The notes beneath the pieces are model-generated. The model did no database searches. It was not told the DNA's origin and was given only the letters and a program-made list of their open reading frames with translations. 64,000 nucleotides of DNA, taken from Marinobacter salarius (GTDB lineage: Bacteria; Pseudomonadota; Gammaproteobacteria; Pseudomonadales; Oleiphilaceae). Shown one piece after another: positions 34,401 to 42,529 of this stretch. Location: NCBI RefSeq assembly GCF_032922745.1, contig NZ_CP136693.1, forward strand, positions 1,054,001 to 1,118,000, written 5' to 3'. The position numbers were made by a program, and so were the translations under genes. Position 1 is the stretch's first letter, and every line of letters starts with the position of its first letter.

Positions 34401-35921
34401 GTAACGTTCGGCCGAGGCGAGCATGTCGGCCACGCGATCAAGGGGAATCAGGCTCAGGCCACCACGGATGCTGTGCAGTAGGCCGGGAACGTGTTCAATT
34501 TCACCGGTTTCCCATTGGGAAGCGATGAAATTGACGATGGCCGTTTTCACCTGCTCCAGCGTATTGCGGGACTCCCGCAGCAGAGCGCTGCTGGCTTCAC
34601 CCAGTTCGCGGGAACCAAGGTTGATGGTTTGGGTGTCGTCACCAGTGACATCCGATTCCGACTGTCGGTCGCCGTCGAGGCCAGCCAGGCTGGCTTCGAC
34701 ATAAAGCAGGGCACCGGCAATATCCATCAGGGTGCCGTCATCCACGGAATCGGACTGGTTGGCGAGCTTTTCCACCAGTTCGATCTGTTCGGTAATGACT
34801 TTCCGGGGTATCCCAAGGCCCAATACGGCCAGAGTATTGGCGACTTGGCGCAGGCCTGGAAGCAGTTCTTCCAGTTCATCGTTCTGGCGTAGCTCGGAGC
34901 GCACAAACAGATCGAGCTGGTCCTTGAGCTTGGCCAATTCCTCATTGAGGGCGCTGACCACCGAATGGATCGCGTCACGGCCAGGGCCAGAAACCCGGCT
35001 CTTGGCGGCGTCCACATCATCGTCGGAGGGCAAGGCCTGGTCGAGCTGGTAACTGTCGCGCAGTTCCTTTACGTGGGGCGTGTCGAGGTCGCGGGCACGA
35101 GCCACGTAGTAAAGCAGGTGTTTCAGCAGCGCTTCTGGAACGGCCTGTTGCAGGATATCAACATGTTCGTCAGTGAGGCGGCGGATTTCGGCGTCCAGCT
35201 CGCGCAGCAGAGACTTCACTGCGGTGTTGACGGGGTTCGCATGCTGCTGGAGAGTCTCCACGAATGCTCCGGCCGCTTTCCAGAGTTCGCCCCGGGGCGT
35301 TTTCTGGCACAGGCGGATCAGCCGCTGGATGACCTTCTGCATGTAGTCAAAGTGCGCGTCCAGGTCGGCCTCACGGACCACGCCAGCAAGGGCGAACTGA
35401 TACATCTGGCGCAGTTTGCGGATATGTCCAAGTACCTTCGGATCTTGAAGACGCTGGGAAACATTGGCGGCAGCCGTTGCCCGCGAGGGCGACAGGTCAG
35501 GTTTGAACAGCGATGTATCGGACAGCAGAGACTCGCCCCGTGCAGCGCGGAGATCGTTCAGCAATGGCAGCAGCACCATCGGGAAATCGTCTTTGCTACT
35601 GGTCAGATGCTCCAGGTACTGGGGCAGTTGCAGGATGGCCTGCATAAGCACATCGACGGCATCGTCCACACTGGTGACGGTTTCATTCAGGACCGCCTGG
35701 GTCAGTTTCTCCATTTCCTCGGTCAGCAGGGCGGCGCCATAAAGCTCAACCATCTGCAGGGTACCGTGAACCTGGTGGAGATAGTTCAGGCAGAAGCGCA
35801 GGCGCGCAGTGTCGTCACGATTCTCGACATACGCTTCCAGTGCGTGCTGACCTTGGGTCAACGTATCCTGTATTTCGCCCCGAACCCAGTCCAGGGCGAT
35901 GCTGTCATGGTGATTGCCCAT
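28413..35921 (-). CDS. chpA: ChpA giant hybrid CheA-type histidine kinase
   Basis: About 2502 residues, the core of the Pil-Chp system that controls twitching motility and surface sensing. The N-terminal part carries a degenerate phosphotransfer-like motif (HQVHGTL near 50). HSIRGG follows near 483, then a row of Hpt domains with HTLKGS/GG at about 648, 819, 977, 1290, 1467, 1629 and 1772, plus a weakened HQLTEG near 1118. A Pro/Ala/Lys linker precedes the dimerisation helix pair, the ATPase core (LEHMLRNALDHGIE, DDGAGIP, GRGVGMDVV), a CheW-like domain and a C-terminal receiver (VVDDSVTVRK, LLDIEMPRMDG). ATG 35921 has GGAG five bases upstream. The domain order agrees with P. aeruginosa ChpA. 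Confidence 0.95.
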   Translation of the reverse strand: MGNHHDSIALDWVRGEIQDTLTQGQHALEAYVENRDDTARLRFCLNYLHQVHGTLQMVELYGAALLTEEMEKLTQAVLNETVTSVDDAVDVLMQAILQLPQYLEHLTSSKDDFPMVLLPLLNDLRAARGESLLSDTSLFKPDLSPSRATAAANVSQRLQDPKVLGHIRKLRQMYQFALAGVVREADLDAHFDYMQKVIQRLIRLCQKTPRGELWKAAGAFVETLQQHANPVNTAVKSLLRELDAEIRRLTDEHVDILQQAVPEALLKHLLYYVARARDLDTPHVKELRDSYQLDQALPSDDDVDAAKSRVSGPGRDAIHSVVSALNEELAKLKDQLDLFVRSELRQNDELEELLPGLRQVANTLAVLGLGIPRKVITEQIELVEKLANQSDSVDDGTLMDIAGALLYVEASLAGLDGDRQSESDVTGDDTQTINLGSRELGEASSALLRESRNTLEQVKTAIVNFIASQWETGEIEHVPGLLHSIRGGLSLIPLDRVADMLASAERYITDVLLGGKQVPDWKQLDTLADAITSIEYYLERLAEGISDNESVLGVAEASLNSLGFPVGEEPTWKHPTADEVPVVDAEVPVESVEAESKSSDKELLDDEILGIFIEEAEEVLETINEFYPRLRQNHDDRDALTEVRRAFHTLKGSGRLVGATSIGELAWSVENLLNRVIDQTLRPTDDMFGLIDDVNSRIPSLINDFRDGQADGEVAELIERAEALSTTRKTDIDSVSEETGAVDEELPVIDGGSDGEAAHAGQQSIPEAEFGDDLIDDEILEIFIEEAGEVLDTIREYLPMLLRQHDDRTALSEVRRAFHTLKGSGRMVGALVVGELAWSVENMLNRVIDGSIFMNDDIAAMLDDATAALPELVDDFEKRQSPSRDTSSMEARANALANGEIPDTSTMPPSEPQSETVSGEAEPELTAAEEDAVVDPVLLDIFESETETHLQTLQDFLYAAGNKASVAYTDDLSRALHTLKGSAHTAGIAPIATVITPLERFVKEARARNKRADRDVISLIGDTCHFLTQGLGQIRENPQADLPGTETFLAKLEQVSNATLRGDGSRTDDPEENARPQLVQLFLNEGLDILLDADRILDEWAENPEATSALETLRRELHQLTEGAQDAGLGDVAELSGALKQVYERASNPDFVPDSPFFDSVRAGHEHLINMMDQVAAGLATEANADLIANLEILAPQTPADNGPDAFEQEFTGDLEEIDRSLEAEAEDAAEPSGEMPPLAETDEDMDQELAEIFLEEARDLIDSTADALQSWSDSTENLDLLRLLQRDLHTLKGGARLADIQPVGDLSHELENLFEGLTEQRLAVTGELSDLLFRSHDRLAGMVDALEQQEPPRPAPDLISEIHAYMDSATGSRPVTDVRQQDAEPEDDDEIPLAELEEDETEEPETTAEEPEEEHATDLSHLDPELIGIFLEEAYDLINSTGSALHTWSEDINNRDVAAELQRDVHTLKGGARMAGVDAIGDLTHVLEDLFEKVAEGQLDASNDMNDLLFACHDRLAQMVEQVATQKPCPPATELVAKVEAILSGKPQPSAELEEPAEEPETVDEAPAADEQPASVTDAIAEASDDDLVGIFLDEGLEIHEAIGECLAQWREEPEELAGVTQLQQELHTLKGGARLSDVDPIADLAEAWSDALDPLIAGSSNQSILLELSEQAHGTLKTMLTSLEEGNKPASDVVLVEALNDAHKVSGDELSAPAAQTEPSAEGETVDAEVLEIFLEEAGEILDQLEQLLDDWRKDAANHHFNQEAQRALHTLKGGARLSQLVELGDKAHALETRLIDLGGNTPGDEAWQAITSDHDAIVSLVGDIRQRFEDTGAVPEPTKPHAKTEELPKTQEPAAEAPAKPEKPVAPAPKPNKVPSKTPAKAAAAQRAPQETIRVSAPLLDELVNLAGETSITRGRLEQQTSDFSHNLDEMAATIERLREQLRRMEIETETQILFRAEKEHGPDYGDDFDPLEMDRYSAIQQLSRALTESSSDLADLRETLSDRVRDTETLLVQQSRINTELQEGLMKTRMIPFASMVPRLRRIVRQISGELSKKVEFDVRNPEGEMDRNILERMIAPLEHMLRNALDHGIEKPADRKTAGKPETGEVTLSLTREGGDVVLRMIDDGAGIPAQVIRDKAIRQGMMAKDEDLSEREILQFILQPGFSTAQAVTQISGRGVGMDVVASEIKQLGGSLDIDSTVGKGTVFTVRLPFTVSVNRALMVSTGEDFYAIPLNTIEGIVRVSTYELEEYYKPDAPMYEYAGQQYRLQYLGSLLNSDHHPKLQGQALPLPVILVRGAEQPMALQVDSLMGSREIVVKSLGPQFSTVRGVSGATILGDGNVVVILDLPAMIRSDILSERQRLANLEKAKEASRHEEQSTVVMVVDDSVTVRKVTSRLLERNGMEVVTAKDGLDAVAQLQDHKPDIILLDIEMPRMDGFEVASFVRHDDNLRDTPICMITSRTGEKHRERALAIGVNEYLGKPFQETELLDTITRLTRNQ

Positions 35922-35932
35922 AACCACTCCGG

Positions 35933-36832
35933 TTATTCTTCGTCAGTCTGGCGCTTGATCCACGCCAGCACATGTTCCGAGGGTACCCTCTGTAAGCCAG
36001 GGGGCTGCCAGTCGGTCAACTCCCCTTGGCCCAGGACCAGCAACCCCCCGGGCGCCAGCCGCTCTGCAAGTCTTTTCACGATTTCCCGCCGGCGCCAGCG
36101 CCGGAAATAAATCAGCAGATTCTGGCAGAAGATAATGTTCATTCCGTGCATCGGAGCGTGTTTCAAGTCCAGCACATTCAGCCGGGTAAAACACACCCGC
36201 TCCCGGATGCTTTCTACAATCTCGACGTTGTTCCGCTCCGCCGGCCGGAAATACCGGGCCTTCATCGCGTCATTCATTGCCATCAGCTTGCGGGCACTGA
36301 ACAGGCCGGACTGGGCCTTGTCGATGGCCGGTTTGCTGATGTCAGAGCCAGTGACACCGAACAGCGGCTGAAGCGATAACCCTTCCATGCATTCGTTCAA
36401 CAGCATGGCCAGCGTGTAAGGCTCCTCGCCGGTGGAACATCCGACACTCCAGACCTCCATAGGGCGCCGTTTCAGCGCCTCCCGGGGCCGGGTAAGCACG
36501 TAGTCAGACACCAGGCGAAAGGCATCTGAATCCCGGAAAAACCGGGTTTCCTGAACCGTCAGCCGATCCACCAGGGTGGACCACTCAATAACAGCGTCCG
36601 GGCCAGATACGATCATTTCGTAGTAGGCCTGATAGCTACTGCAACCAATCTCCCGCATGCGGATCCCGAGGTTGGTCTCGAGAAACGATTTGCGCCCGGA
36701 AGACAGGATGATGCCGGTACGATGCTCAAGCAGTGTCTGCCACTGGTTGAACTGCGCCTCATCCATGTCGGGAAGTCGGCGCAGTGACCAGATGCCTTTG
36801 GCGGGTGACAGATGGTTGCGTGTTTCAGCCAT
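35933..36832 (-). CDS. pilK: PilK methyltransferase (CheR-like)
   Basis: 299 residues. An N-terminal helical CheR domain (about 25-90) is followed by the SAM-dependent methyltransferase domain: EVWSVGCSTGEEPYTLAMLL near residue 135 is the SAM-binding turn and NIIFCQNLLIYF the family block. It methylates Glu residues on the PilJ receptor. It lies between pilJ and chpA with short gaps, all in one direction. Confidence 0.93.
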   Translation of the reverse strand: MAETRNHLSPAKGIWSLRRLPDMDEAQFNQWQTLLEHRTGIILSSGRKSFLETNLGIRMREIGCSSYQAYYEMIVSGPDAVIEWSTLVDRLTVQETRFFRDSDAFRLVSDYVLTRPREALKRRPMEVWSVGCSTGEEPYTLAMLLNECMEGLSLQPLFGVTGSDISKPAIDKAQSGLFSARKLMAMNDAMKARYFRPAERNNVEIVESIRERVCFTRLNVLDLKHAPMHGMNIIFCQNLLIYFRRWRRREIVKRLAERLAPGGLLVLGQGELTDWQPPGLQRVPSEHVLAWIKRQTDEE

Positions 36833-36859
36833 AAACTGTCAGCAGCCTCGGAGCGGTTG

Positions 36860-38935
36860 TCAGCTCACCACCGGTACGTCGCTGTCTTCCTCTTCTTCCT
36901 GGTCGGCCGACTCTTCCTCGGGCAGTGTGAAGCCCGCAACAGAGGACCGCAGTTCAGACGCCATCTCTGCCAGGTTACCGATAGACTTCGCGGTCGCGTT
37001 GGTACCGGAGGACGTCTGCGAGGTAATTTCCTGGATGACGTTCATGGTGTTGGAAATGTGCGCAGCAGAAGACGACTGCTGACGTGCTGCGTTGGAGATG
37101 TTCTGGATCAATTCCGCCAGAGACATGGATACGTTCTCGATTTCCTCGAGGGCGATACCCGCGTCCTGTGCCAGGCGGGCACCACGGACCACCTCGGCGG
37201 TGGTGTGTTCCATGGAGATAACGGCTTCGTTGGTATCCGACTGGATCGTCTTAACCAGCGCTTCAATCTGCTTGGTTGCCGCAGAGGAACGTTCCGCCAG
37301 TCGCTGAACTTCGTCCGCAACGACCGCGAAGCCCCGGCCTGCGTCACCGGCCATGGAGGCCTGGATCGCAGCGTTCAGGGACAGGATGTTGGTCTGGTCG
37401 GCGATGTCGTTGATCAGGGATACGATGTCACCGATTTCCTGGGAAGATTCACCCAGACGCTTGATCCGTTTAGAGGTTTCCTGAATCTGCTCACGGATGT
37501 TGTCCATGCCGCGGATGGTGTTCTGTACCACTTCCGCGCCTTTCTTCGCGATCGCAACCGACCGCTCCGCAACCGCAGAGGATTCAGCCGCGTTGGAGGA
37601 TACCTGGTCGATGGACACCGCCATCTCGTTCACGGCGGCGGAGGCGCCGGCAATTTCCTGGGCCTGGTGCTCGGAAGCATCCGCCAGGTGCATCGCTGTG
37701 GCCTGGGTTTCCTGAGCCGCTGACGCTACCCGTACCGCAGTGCCACGAATCGCCTGTACCAGTCCGCGCATCTGGTCGATCGCGTAGTTGATGGAGTCGG
37801 CGATGGCGCCGGTAAAGTCCTCGGTAACCGTGGCCTCCGTGGTCAAGTCACCATCCGCCAGGTCGGCGAGTTCGTCCAGCAGTCGCAGGATCGCGTTCTG
37901 GTTCTGCTCGTTCTGCTCCTGGGTTGTTGCCAGGCGCTCCTGGGCTTCGCGGTAGAGCACCACGCCGATCATCACAACGATACCGACCATCGCGGCCAGG
38001 ATGATGAAAGCCAGTGTCGGGCTGACGAAACGGGATCCGGCCTGGCCGGTGAATGTCTCGGACAGAACCGATAGTTCGTCCAGCAGAACCTGTGAGTTCT
38101 GGAAGATGTCGCTGGCCGCAGTACGCACCTTGAAGAGGTCGGGAGAGGCTTCAAGGATGGCGTCTACGTTCTGGGAAACGAATTCGAACAGTTCGCCAAC
38201 GGCTTCCAGGCCGTAGATGGCATCTTCATCGTTCACCTGGGAGATGCCCATGGCCGGGTTGCCATTGACCTGGCCGTCAAGAACCCGGCCGAACAGGCTG
38301 GCGTCGCGGCCGAACCGGTCGGCGGCGATAACCGCGTCTTCGTCACCGGAGAGAACGTTGTTGACCGAGCGAACGATCCGCTCCGCCAGCAGTGACTGGC
38401 GCTGAGCGAGGGCGATCTGTTCGGCGGGCGCATCGTTGTCCAGCAGGATCTGAACGATGTCGTCGTATTCCACCTGCAGCTGCGGGATGGTTTCGTTCAG
38501 CGTCCGCGCTACTTCGTGGAGGCCGAGTACTGCGTCCTGGGTGGACAGGATGCTGTCGGCGTTGTCACGAACTGACTCCCAGGTCGCCTGCACGTTGCTG
38601 TTCTGTGCAACCTCGCTCGGGGGCAGGCCGGTTTCCGGATTACCGTCTACTACATAACCCCACAGCTGTTCGAACTCGTCACGGGAGCGCCGTAGTGCGT
38701 CGAACGCTGATGCCGTGCCACCGGCGGCTTCCGTCGCGTTCTTCGCGATTTCCTGGGACAGCACCCGCAGTTCGGCTGAGTGAGCGATGTATTCCTGATC
38801 GTTCTGGCTGTCCCGATTGATAATGAACAGCACCGCAACGAGCAGGACGGTCAATGCAATCAGCGCGGCAATCAGGCCGGCAACCAGTTTGTTGCCTCCC
38901 TGTCCCATACTGAGTCTTCCGGCTCTATTTTTCAT
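36860..38935 (-). CDS. pilJ: PilJ methyl-accepting receptor
   Basis: 691 residues. Membrane helices lie near 18-40 and 308-330, with a periplasmic helical PilJ domain between them. A HAMP domain and a long cytoplasmic helical hairpin follow, whose tip reads QTNILSLNAAIQASMAGDAGRGFAVVADE (residues about 510-540); IQASMAG in place of IEAARAG is typical of PilJ. The C-terminus is acidic. It is the receptor that activates ChpA through PilI/ChpC. GGAG lies eight bases before the ATG. Confidence 0.94.
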   Translation of the reverse strand: MKNRAGRLSMGQGGNKLVAGLIAALIALTVLLVAVLFIINRDSQNDQEYIAHSAELRVLSQEIAKNATEAAGGTASAFDALRRSRDEFEQLWGYVVDGNPETGLPPSEVAQNSNVQATWESVRDNADSILSTQDAVLGLHEVARTLNETIPQLQVEYDDIVQILLDNDAPAEQIALAQRQSLLAERIVRSVNNVLSGDEDAVIAADRFGRDASLFGRVLDGQVNGNPAMGISQVNDEDAIYGLEAVGELFEFVSQNVDAILEASPDLFKVRTAASDIFQNSQVLLDELSVLSETFTGQAGSRFVSPTLAFIILAAMVGIVVMIGVVLYREAQERLATTQEQNEQNQNAILRLLDELADLADGDLTTEATVTEDFTGAIADSINYAIDQMRGLVQAIRGTAVRVASAAQETQATAMHLADASEHQAQEIAGASAAVNEMAVSIDQVSSNAAESSAVAERSVAIAKKGAEVVQNTIRGMDNIREQIQETSKRIKRLGESSQEIGDIVSLINDIADQTNILSLNAAIQASMAGDAGRGFAVVADEVQRLAERSSAATKQIEALVKTIQSDTNEAVISMEHTTAEVVRGARLAQDAGIALEEIENVSMSLAELIQNISNAARQQSSSAAHISNTMNVIQEITSQTSSGTNATAKSIGNLAEMASELRSSVAGFTLPEEESADQEEEEDSDVPVVS

Positions 38936-39026
38936 TTTCTGGCTCCCGGCCTCTTCGTAATAGTGGCAAGTTTGTTTCTGCGGGCGTTGGGCAGGCGGGA
39001 AGATGTTCCTGCCAATGTCACCACCC

Positions 39027-39572
39027 TTACCATTGCGCTAAATCCAGGAAGCGTTCGTCGCCGAGAAGCTCGGCGGCGGAAAACACTTTCCAGACTTCCT
39101 CGTTACGCTCGTAGCCGCCATTCACAAACGGCTGAACGCTTGCAGGCACATCCTGTGGCGATGCCACGAAGCTGTCCACTGCGAAATACTGCATACCTGA
39201 GACGCTGTCGACCACCAGGCCACTGAATACGTCGCCCTGCTCGACAACCAGTACCCGGCGTTCGCGAGTGCTGCGTGAAGAACGGGGAACTTCAAAAAAA
39301 CCGGCAAGGTCGACCAGTGGCAGGAGGCGGCCACGTACGTTGGCGGCACCCATCATAAACGGATGAACACCCGGTATATGGGTATAGCGGGGAACATGGA
39401 GAATTTCAGTGACTTCACCCATGGGCGCTACGTAACGCTCACCCGCCAGAACAAAGCCGATTCCGTTCCAGAGTTCAACGGCTTCCTGTTGTTCCGGCAG
39501 GCCGGCAGCCATGGCGCGGCTGCGTCGGGCGATATCCGTCAGAACGGCAAAAGGGGCGGCCTGGGCGGACAT
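39027..39572 (-). CDS. pilI: PilI CheW-like adaptor
   Basis: 181 residues with one CheW domain (NGIGFVLAGERYVAPMGEVTEI, RGRLLPLVDLAGFF, VLVVEQGDVFSGLVVD). It bridges PilJ and the ChpA kinase. GGAGTAAGC stands directly before the ATG, and pilH ends 20 bases upstream. Confidence 0.92.
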   Translation of the reverse strand: MSAQAAPFAVLTDIARRSRAMAAGLPEQQEAVELWNGIGFVLAGERYVAPMGEVTEILHVPRYTHIPGVHPFMMGAANVRGRLLPLVDLAGFFEVPRSSRSTRERRVLVVEQGDVFSGLVVDSVSGMQYFAVDSFVASPQDVPASVQPFVNGGYERNEEVWKVFSAAELLGDERFLDLAQW

Positions 39573-39592
39573 GCTTACTCCACGGTTGGGGA

Positions 39593-39955
39593 TCAGGCAA
39601 TCAGACTATTGATTGTTTTGATCAGATCGTCTTCAACGACGGGTTTTACGAGGTAACCCTTTGCACCCTGACGTGTTCCCCATACGCGGTCCGTTTCCTG
39701 GTCCTTGGTGGTGACAATCACCACCGGGATGGAAGCGGTTTCCGGGGCGCGGGTCAATTGACGAGTTGCCTGGAAGCCGTTCAGGCCGGGCATAACGACG
39801 TCCATCAGGACCAGATCTGGTGTTTCGGCGCGTGCCTTGGCAACGCCGTCGGCTCCGTTGTCGGCAGTCAGCACGTCGTGCTTGTGCTTTTCCAGAATGG
39901 TCGAGATTTTCTTAACCTCGGTCGGGGAATCATCAACAATCAGAATGCGGGCCAT
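39593..39955 (-). CDS. pilH: PilH response regulator (single receiver)
   Basis: 120 residues, a stand-alone receiver. ILIVDDSPTEVKK holds the acidic pocket, LVLMDVVMPGLNGF the phosphorylated Asp near residue 52, and TTKDQETD and KGYLVKP the switch Thr and Lys. In the known system PilH dampens or redirects signalling and opposes PilG on pilus retraction. GAGGACACC precedes the ATG. Confidence 0.93.
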   Translation of the reverse strand: MARILIVDDSPTEVKKISTILEKHKHDVLTADNGADGVAKARAETPDLVLMDVVMPGLNGFQATRQLTRAPETASIPVVIVTTKDQETDRVWGTRQGAKGYLVKPVVEDDLIKTINSLIA

Positions 39956-39987
39956 GGTGTCCTCAATAGTTCTTTGCTTCAGCAGCT

Positions 39988-40380
39988 TTATTGTTCCGCC
40001 TGGGGAACATACTGGCGAATCGTGTTTAGAAGCTCGTCCTTGCTGAACGGTTTGGTCAGATACTGGTCTGATCCGACAATCCGGCCTTTGGCCTTGTCGA
40101 ACAGTCCATCTTTACTGGAGAGCATGATGACCGGCGTCTTTTTGAAAGAGGAATTGTTCTTGATCAGTGCGCAGGTCTGGTAGCCGTCCAGCCGGGGCAT
40201 CATGATATCGACGAAAATGATATTGGGCTGGGAATCGGCAATTTTCGCCAGAGCGTCAAAGCCATCTGTTGCGGTAATGACTTCGCAACCGACTTTTTTA
40301 AGAAGGGTTTCGGCGGTGCGACGAATAGTCTTGCTGTCGTCGATCACCATAATCTTCAGATTCTCGAAGTTGTCATCCAT
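39988..40380 (-). CDS. pilG: PilG response regulator (single receiver)
   Basis: 130 residues, a stand-alone receiver and first gene of the Pil-Chp cluster. MVIDDSKTIRR gives the acidic pocket, IIFVDIMMPRLDGYQ the Asp near residue 58, and MLSSKDG and QYLTKPFS the switch residues. PilG is the regulator that promotes pilus extension and cyclic AMP signalling in P. aeruginosa. Its promoter must lie in the 295 bases between it and gshB. Confidence 0.93.
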   Translation of the reverse strand: MDDNFENLKIMVIDDSKTIRRTAETLLKKVGCEVITATDGFDALAKIADSQPNIIFVDIMMPRLDGYQTCALIKNNSSFKKTPVIMLSSKDGLFDKAKGRIVGSDQYLTKPFSKDELLNTIRQYVPQAEQ

Positions 40381-40675
40381 TGTCCAACTGCCTTGCGCTC
40401 AGCGACTGTCGTTATTTTCAACCGGGATTTTTAACACAAACATTAACGATGTTCTATAAATCCTGCTTATTTATAGAGTATTGGGGGCCGGATAAAAAGT
40501 ATAACTTTGTGACCAAATGTACTTCTGCCCGGAAAGTCACGTAATTGATACAGGATTTCTCCGGATGCATTCGCGGCTCGGGTACAATACCATCTGTGTC
40601 CACAGCATAGCACCTCTTCCCAGGATCGCTCTGCAGACCGGTTCGTGTTTTCAACCTTTTATCTGGCGAGGCATT
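40381..40675. promoter_or_regulatory. Divergent promoter region between pilG and gshB
   Basis: No gene is seen in these 295 bases. The part nearest pilG is AT-rich, with TATAAA-like and TTTATAG stretches on the minus strand that could serve as -10 elements. A TACAAT at 40583-40588 on the plus strand could be a -10 for gshB, but no good -35 lies 17 bases before it. The frame upstream of gshB is open to 40517 but non-conserved in character. Confidence 0.4.
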
Positions 40676-41623
40676 ATGACAGTCCGACTTGGTATCGTGA
40701 TGGACCCCATCGAGAAGATCCATTTCAAGAAAGACAGCTCACTGGCGATGTTGCTGGCAGCGCAGAAGCGGGGCTGGGAAATCGAGTATATGGAGCTGCC
40801 GGACCTGTATTTGAAAGGTGGGCAGGCGAGGGCCCGAACCCGTGACCTGACCGTGCACATGGACCCGGAAGACTGGTTCGGTTTCGGTGGCGCCCAGGAC
40901 CGGGCACTGGGGGACCTCGACGTTATCCTGATGCGGCAGGACCCACCGGTGGACCGGGAGTTCCTGATGGCGACGTTCATTCTGGAAATCGCCGAGCAAC
41001 AGGGTGCCCTGGTGGTCAATCCGGCGTCCACGCTACGGGATTGTAACGAAAAGCTGTTTGCCGCCCAGTTTGAAGACTGCACGCCGCCGTTGCTCGTTAC
41101 CCGTTCGGCCGAGCGACTGAAGGAATTCTACGCCGAGCATGGTGATGTCATCATGAAACCGGTTGATGGCATGGGCGGGCGCTCCATCTTCCGGATCAAG
41201 GAAAACGACGACAACCTTGGGGTTATTATTGAAACCCTGACCAACGATGGCGCCCACCAGGCCATGGCGCAGAAATACATACCCGAGATCAAACAGGGCG
41301 ATAAACGCATCCTGCTGATCGATGGCGAGCCGGTCCCCTACGCGCTGGCGCGCATCCCCTCTCAGGGTGAGAATCGTGGGAACCTGGCCGCCGGAGGGCG
41401 GGGGGAAGGTCGTGAACTCACGGTACGTGATCGCGAAATCTGTGACCGTGTGGCGCCAGTGCTCAAGGAAAAAGGACTCATTTTTGTCGGCATCGACGTC
41501 ATCGGTGACTACCTCACCGAAATCAATGTCACCAGTCCCACCTGCATCCGGGAACTGGATACCGCCTATGGCATTGATATTTCCAGTCAGTTGCTGGATG
41601 CCATAGAGCGCCGTCTGAAATAA
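40676..41623 (+). CDS. gshB: Glutathione synthetase
   Basis: Joins gamma-glutamylcysteine and glycine with ATP to make glutathione. 315 residues, usual for the enzyme. The N-terminus MDPIEKIHFKKDSSLAML is a strong family block, and the ATP-grasp core shows KPVDGMGGRSIFRI near residue 165 and GGRGEGREL. INVTSPTCIREL near residue 285 is characteristic. The ATG at 40676 is preferred because the family N-terminus begins there and GAGG stands just upstream. Confidence 0.96.
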   Translation: MTVRLGIVMDPIEKIHFKKDSSLAMLLAAQKRGWEIEYMELPDLYLKGGQARARTRDLTVHMDPEDWFGFGGAQDRALGDLDVILMRQDPPVDREFLMATFILEIAEQQGALVVNPASTLRDCNEKLFAAQFEDCTPPLLVTRSAERLKEFYAEHGDVIMKPVDGMGGRSIFRIKENDDNLGVIIETLTNDGAHQAMAQKYIPEIKQGDKRILLIDGEPVPYALARIPSQGENRGNLAAGGRGEGRELTVRDREICDRVAPVLKEKGLIFVGIDVIGDYLTEINVTSPTCIRELDTAYGIDISSQLLDAIERRLK

Positions 41624-41662
41624 TGGCGTCCAGTCAGGTTTAACCGAGGGTAAATAGCAGGA

Positions 41663-42529
41663 ATGGCAGTACAGGTCAGCGATTTCGATCGGTTTTCGTT
41701 CACGCTCTTCATGGCGCTGGCGCTCCACGCCATCGTGGTGCTGGGTATTACCTTTGCGCCCGAGCCTCCGCGCTCCTCGGCCCAGACCATGGAAATCACG
41801 CTCTCCCAGTTTGATGACGAGACCGACCCGGAGGAAGCCGATTTTCTGGCCCAGACCAGCCAGAAAGGCAGTGGTACCGAGGAAGAACCGGTGGAAATGA
41901 CGACACCGCAGCCTTCCGACGTCAGCCAGCCGGAGGTCGCCGAAGTTCAGCCGGAACCTCCGTCCCGTGTTGAGCCCAGGCAAGAGCAGGAACAGCCGGT
42001 GGTGCAGACACAGGCTCAGAATGAACGCCAGGTGTCGGAGCCTTCAGCGGCGGAACCAGCATCGGATGAGCCGCTACCGGTGAAGGAAAAGAAAAGCCTG
42101 ATGGAGCGCAGCCTGGAAATTGCCAGTCTGGAGGCGCGATTTGATCAGCAACGCAGAGCCTACGCCAAGAAACCCCGGGTCATGAGGGTTACCGCGGCCT
42201 CAACGTTGAAATCAACCAACGCGTGGTATGTTCAGAATTGGGTCAGCAAGGTAACCCGTGTCGGCAATATCAACTATCCTACCGAGGCCAGGCGAGCTGG
42301 AATCTATGGCACTCTGCGGATGCTGGTTTCCATGAAGAAGGATGGCACAATAAAGGAACTGGCTATACTCGAATCATCCGGCAGTAGCGTGCTTGATGAT
42401 GCAGCAATACGCATCGTGAGAATGGCAGCGCCTTTCGCGCCTTTCCCGGATGACATGCGCGAGAATGTCGACGAACTGGAAATTATCCGCACCTGGGTAT
42501 TCGAACGGCGGGGGCTGACATCGGGATGA
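41663..42529 (+). CDS. TonB-like energy transducer
   Basis: 288 residues. A single N-terminal membrane helix (about 13-30), a long Glu/Pro/Gln-rich periplasmic linker (about 40-150) and a C-terminal TonB domain with NYPTEARRAGIYGTLRMLVSMKKDG and DDAAIRIVRMAAPF. TonB proteins pass proton-motive energy from ExbBD to outer membrane receptors. No exbB or exbD is nearby. In P. aeruginosa the gene in this same position (PA0406, tonB3) is tied to twitching motility, so a link to the adjacent pil genes is plausible but not shown. Its TGA overlaps the next ATG. Confidence 0.88.
   Translation: MAVQVSDFDRFSFTLFMALALHAIVVLGITFAPEPPRSSAQTMEITLSQFDDETDPEEADFLAQTSQKGSGTEEEPVEMTTPQPSDVSQPEVAEVQPEPPSRVEPRQEQEQPVVQTQAQNERQVSEPSAAEPASDEPLPVKEKKSLMERSLEIASLEARFDQQRRAYAKKPRVMRVTAASTLKSTNAWYVQNWVSKVTRVGNINYPTEARRAGIYGTLRMLVSMKKDGTIKELAILESSGSSVLDDAAIRIVRMAAPFAPFPDDMRENVDELEIIRTWVFERRGLTSG

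Noticed and set aside
34965..36110. A 381-codon open frame on the plus strand opposite chpA and pilK
   Set aside because: It lies antisense to two genes with clear motifs; it crosses their boundary and shows no recognisable domain. High GC content makes such frames common.
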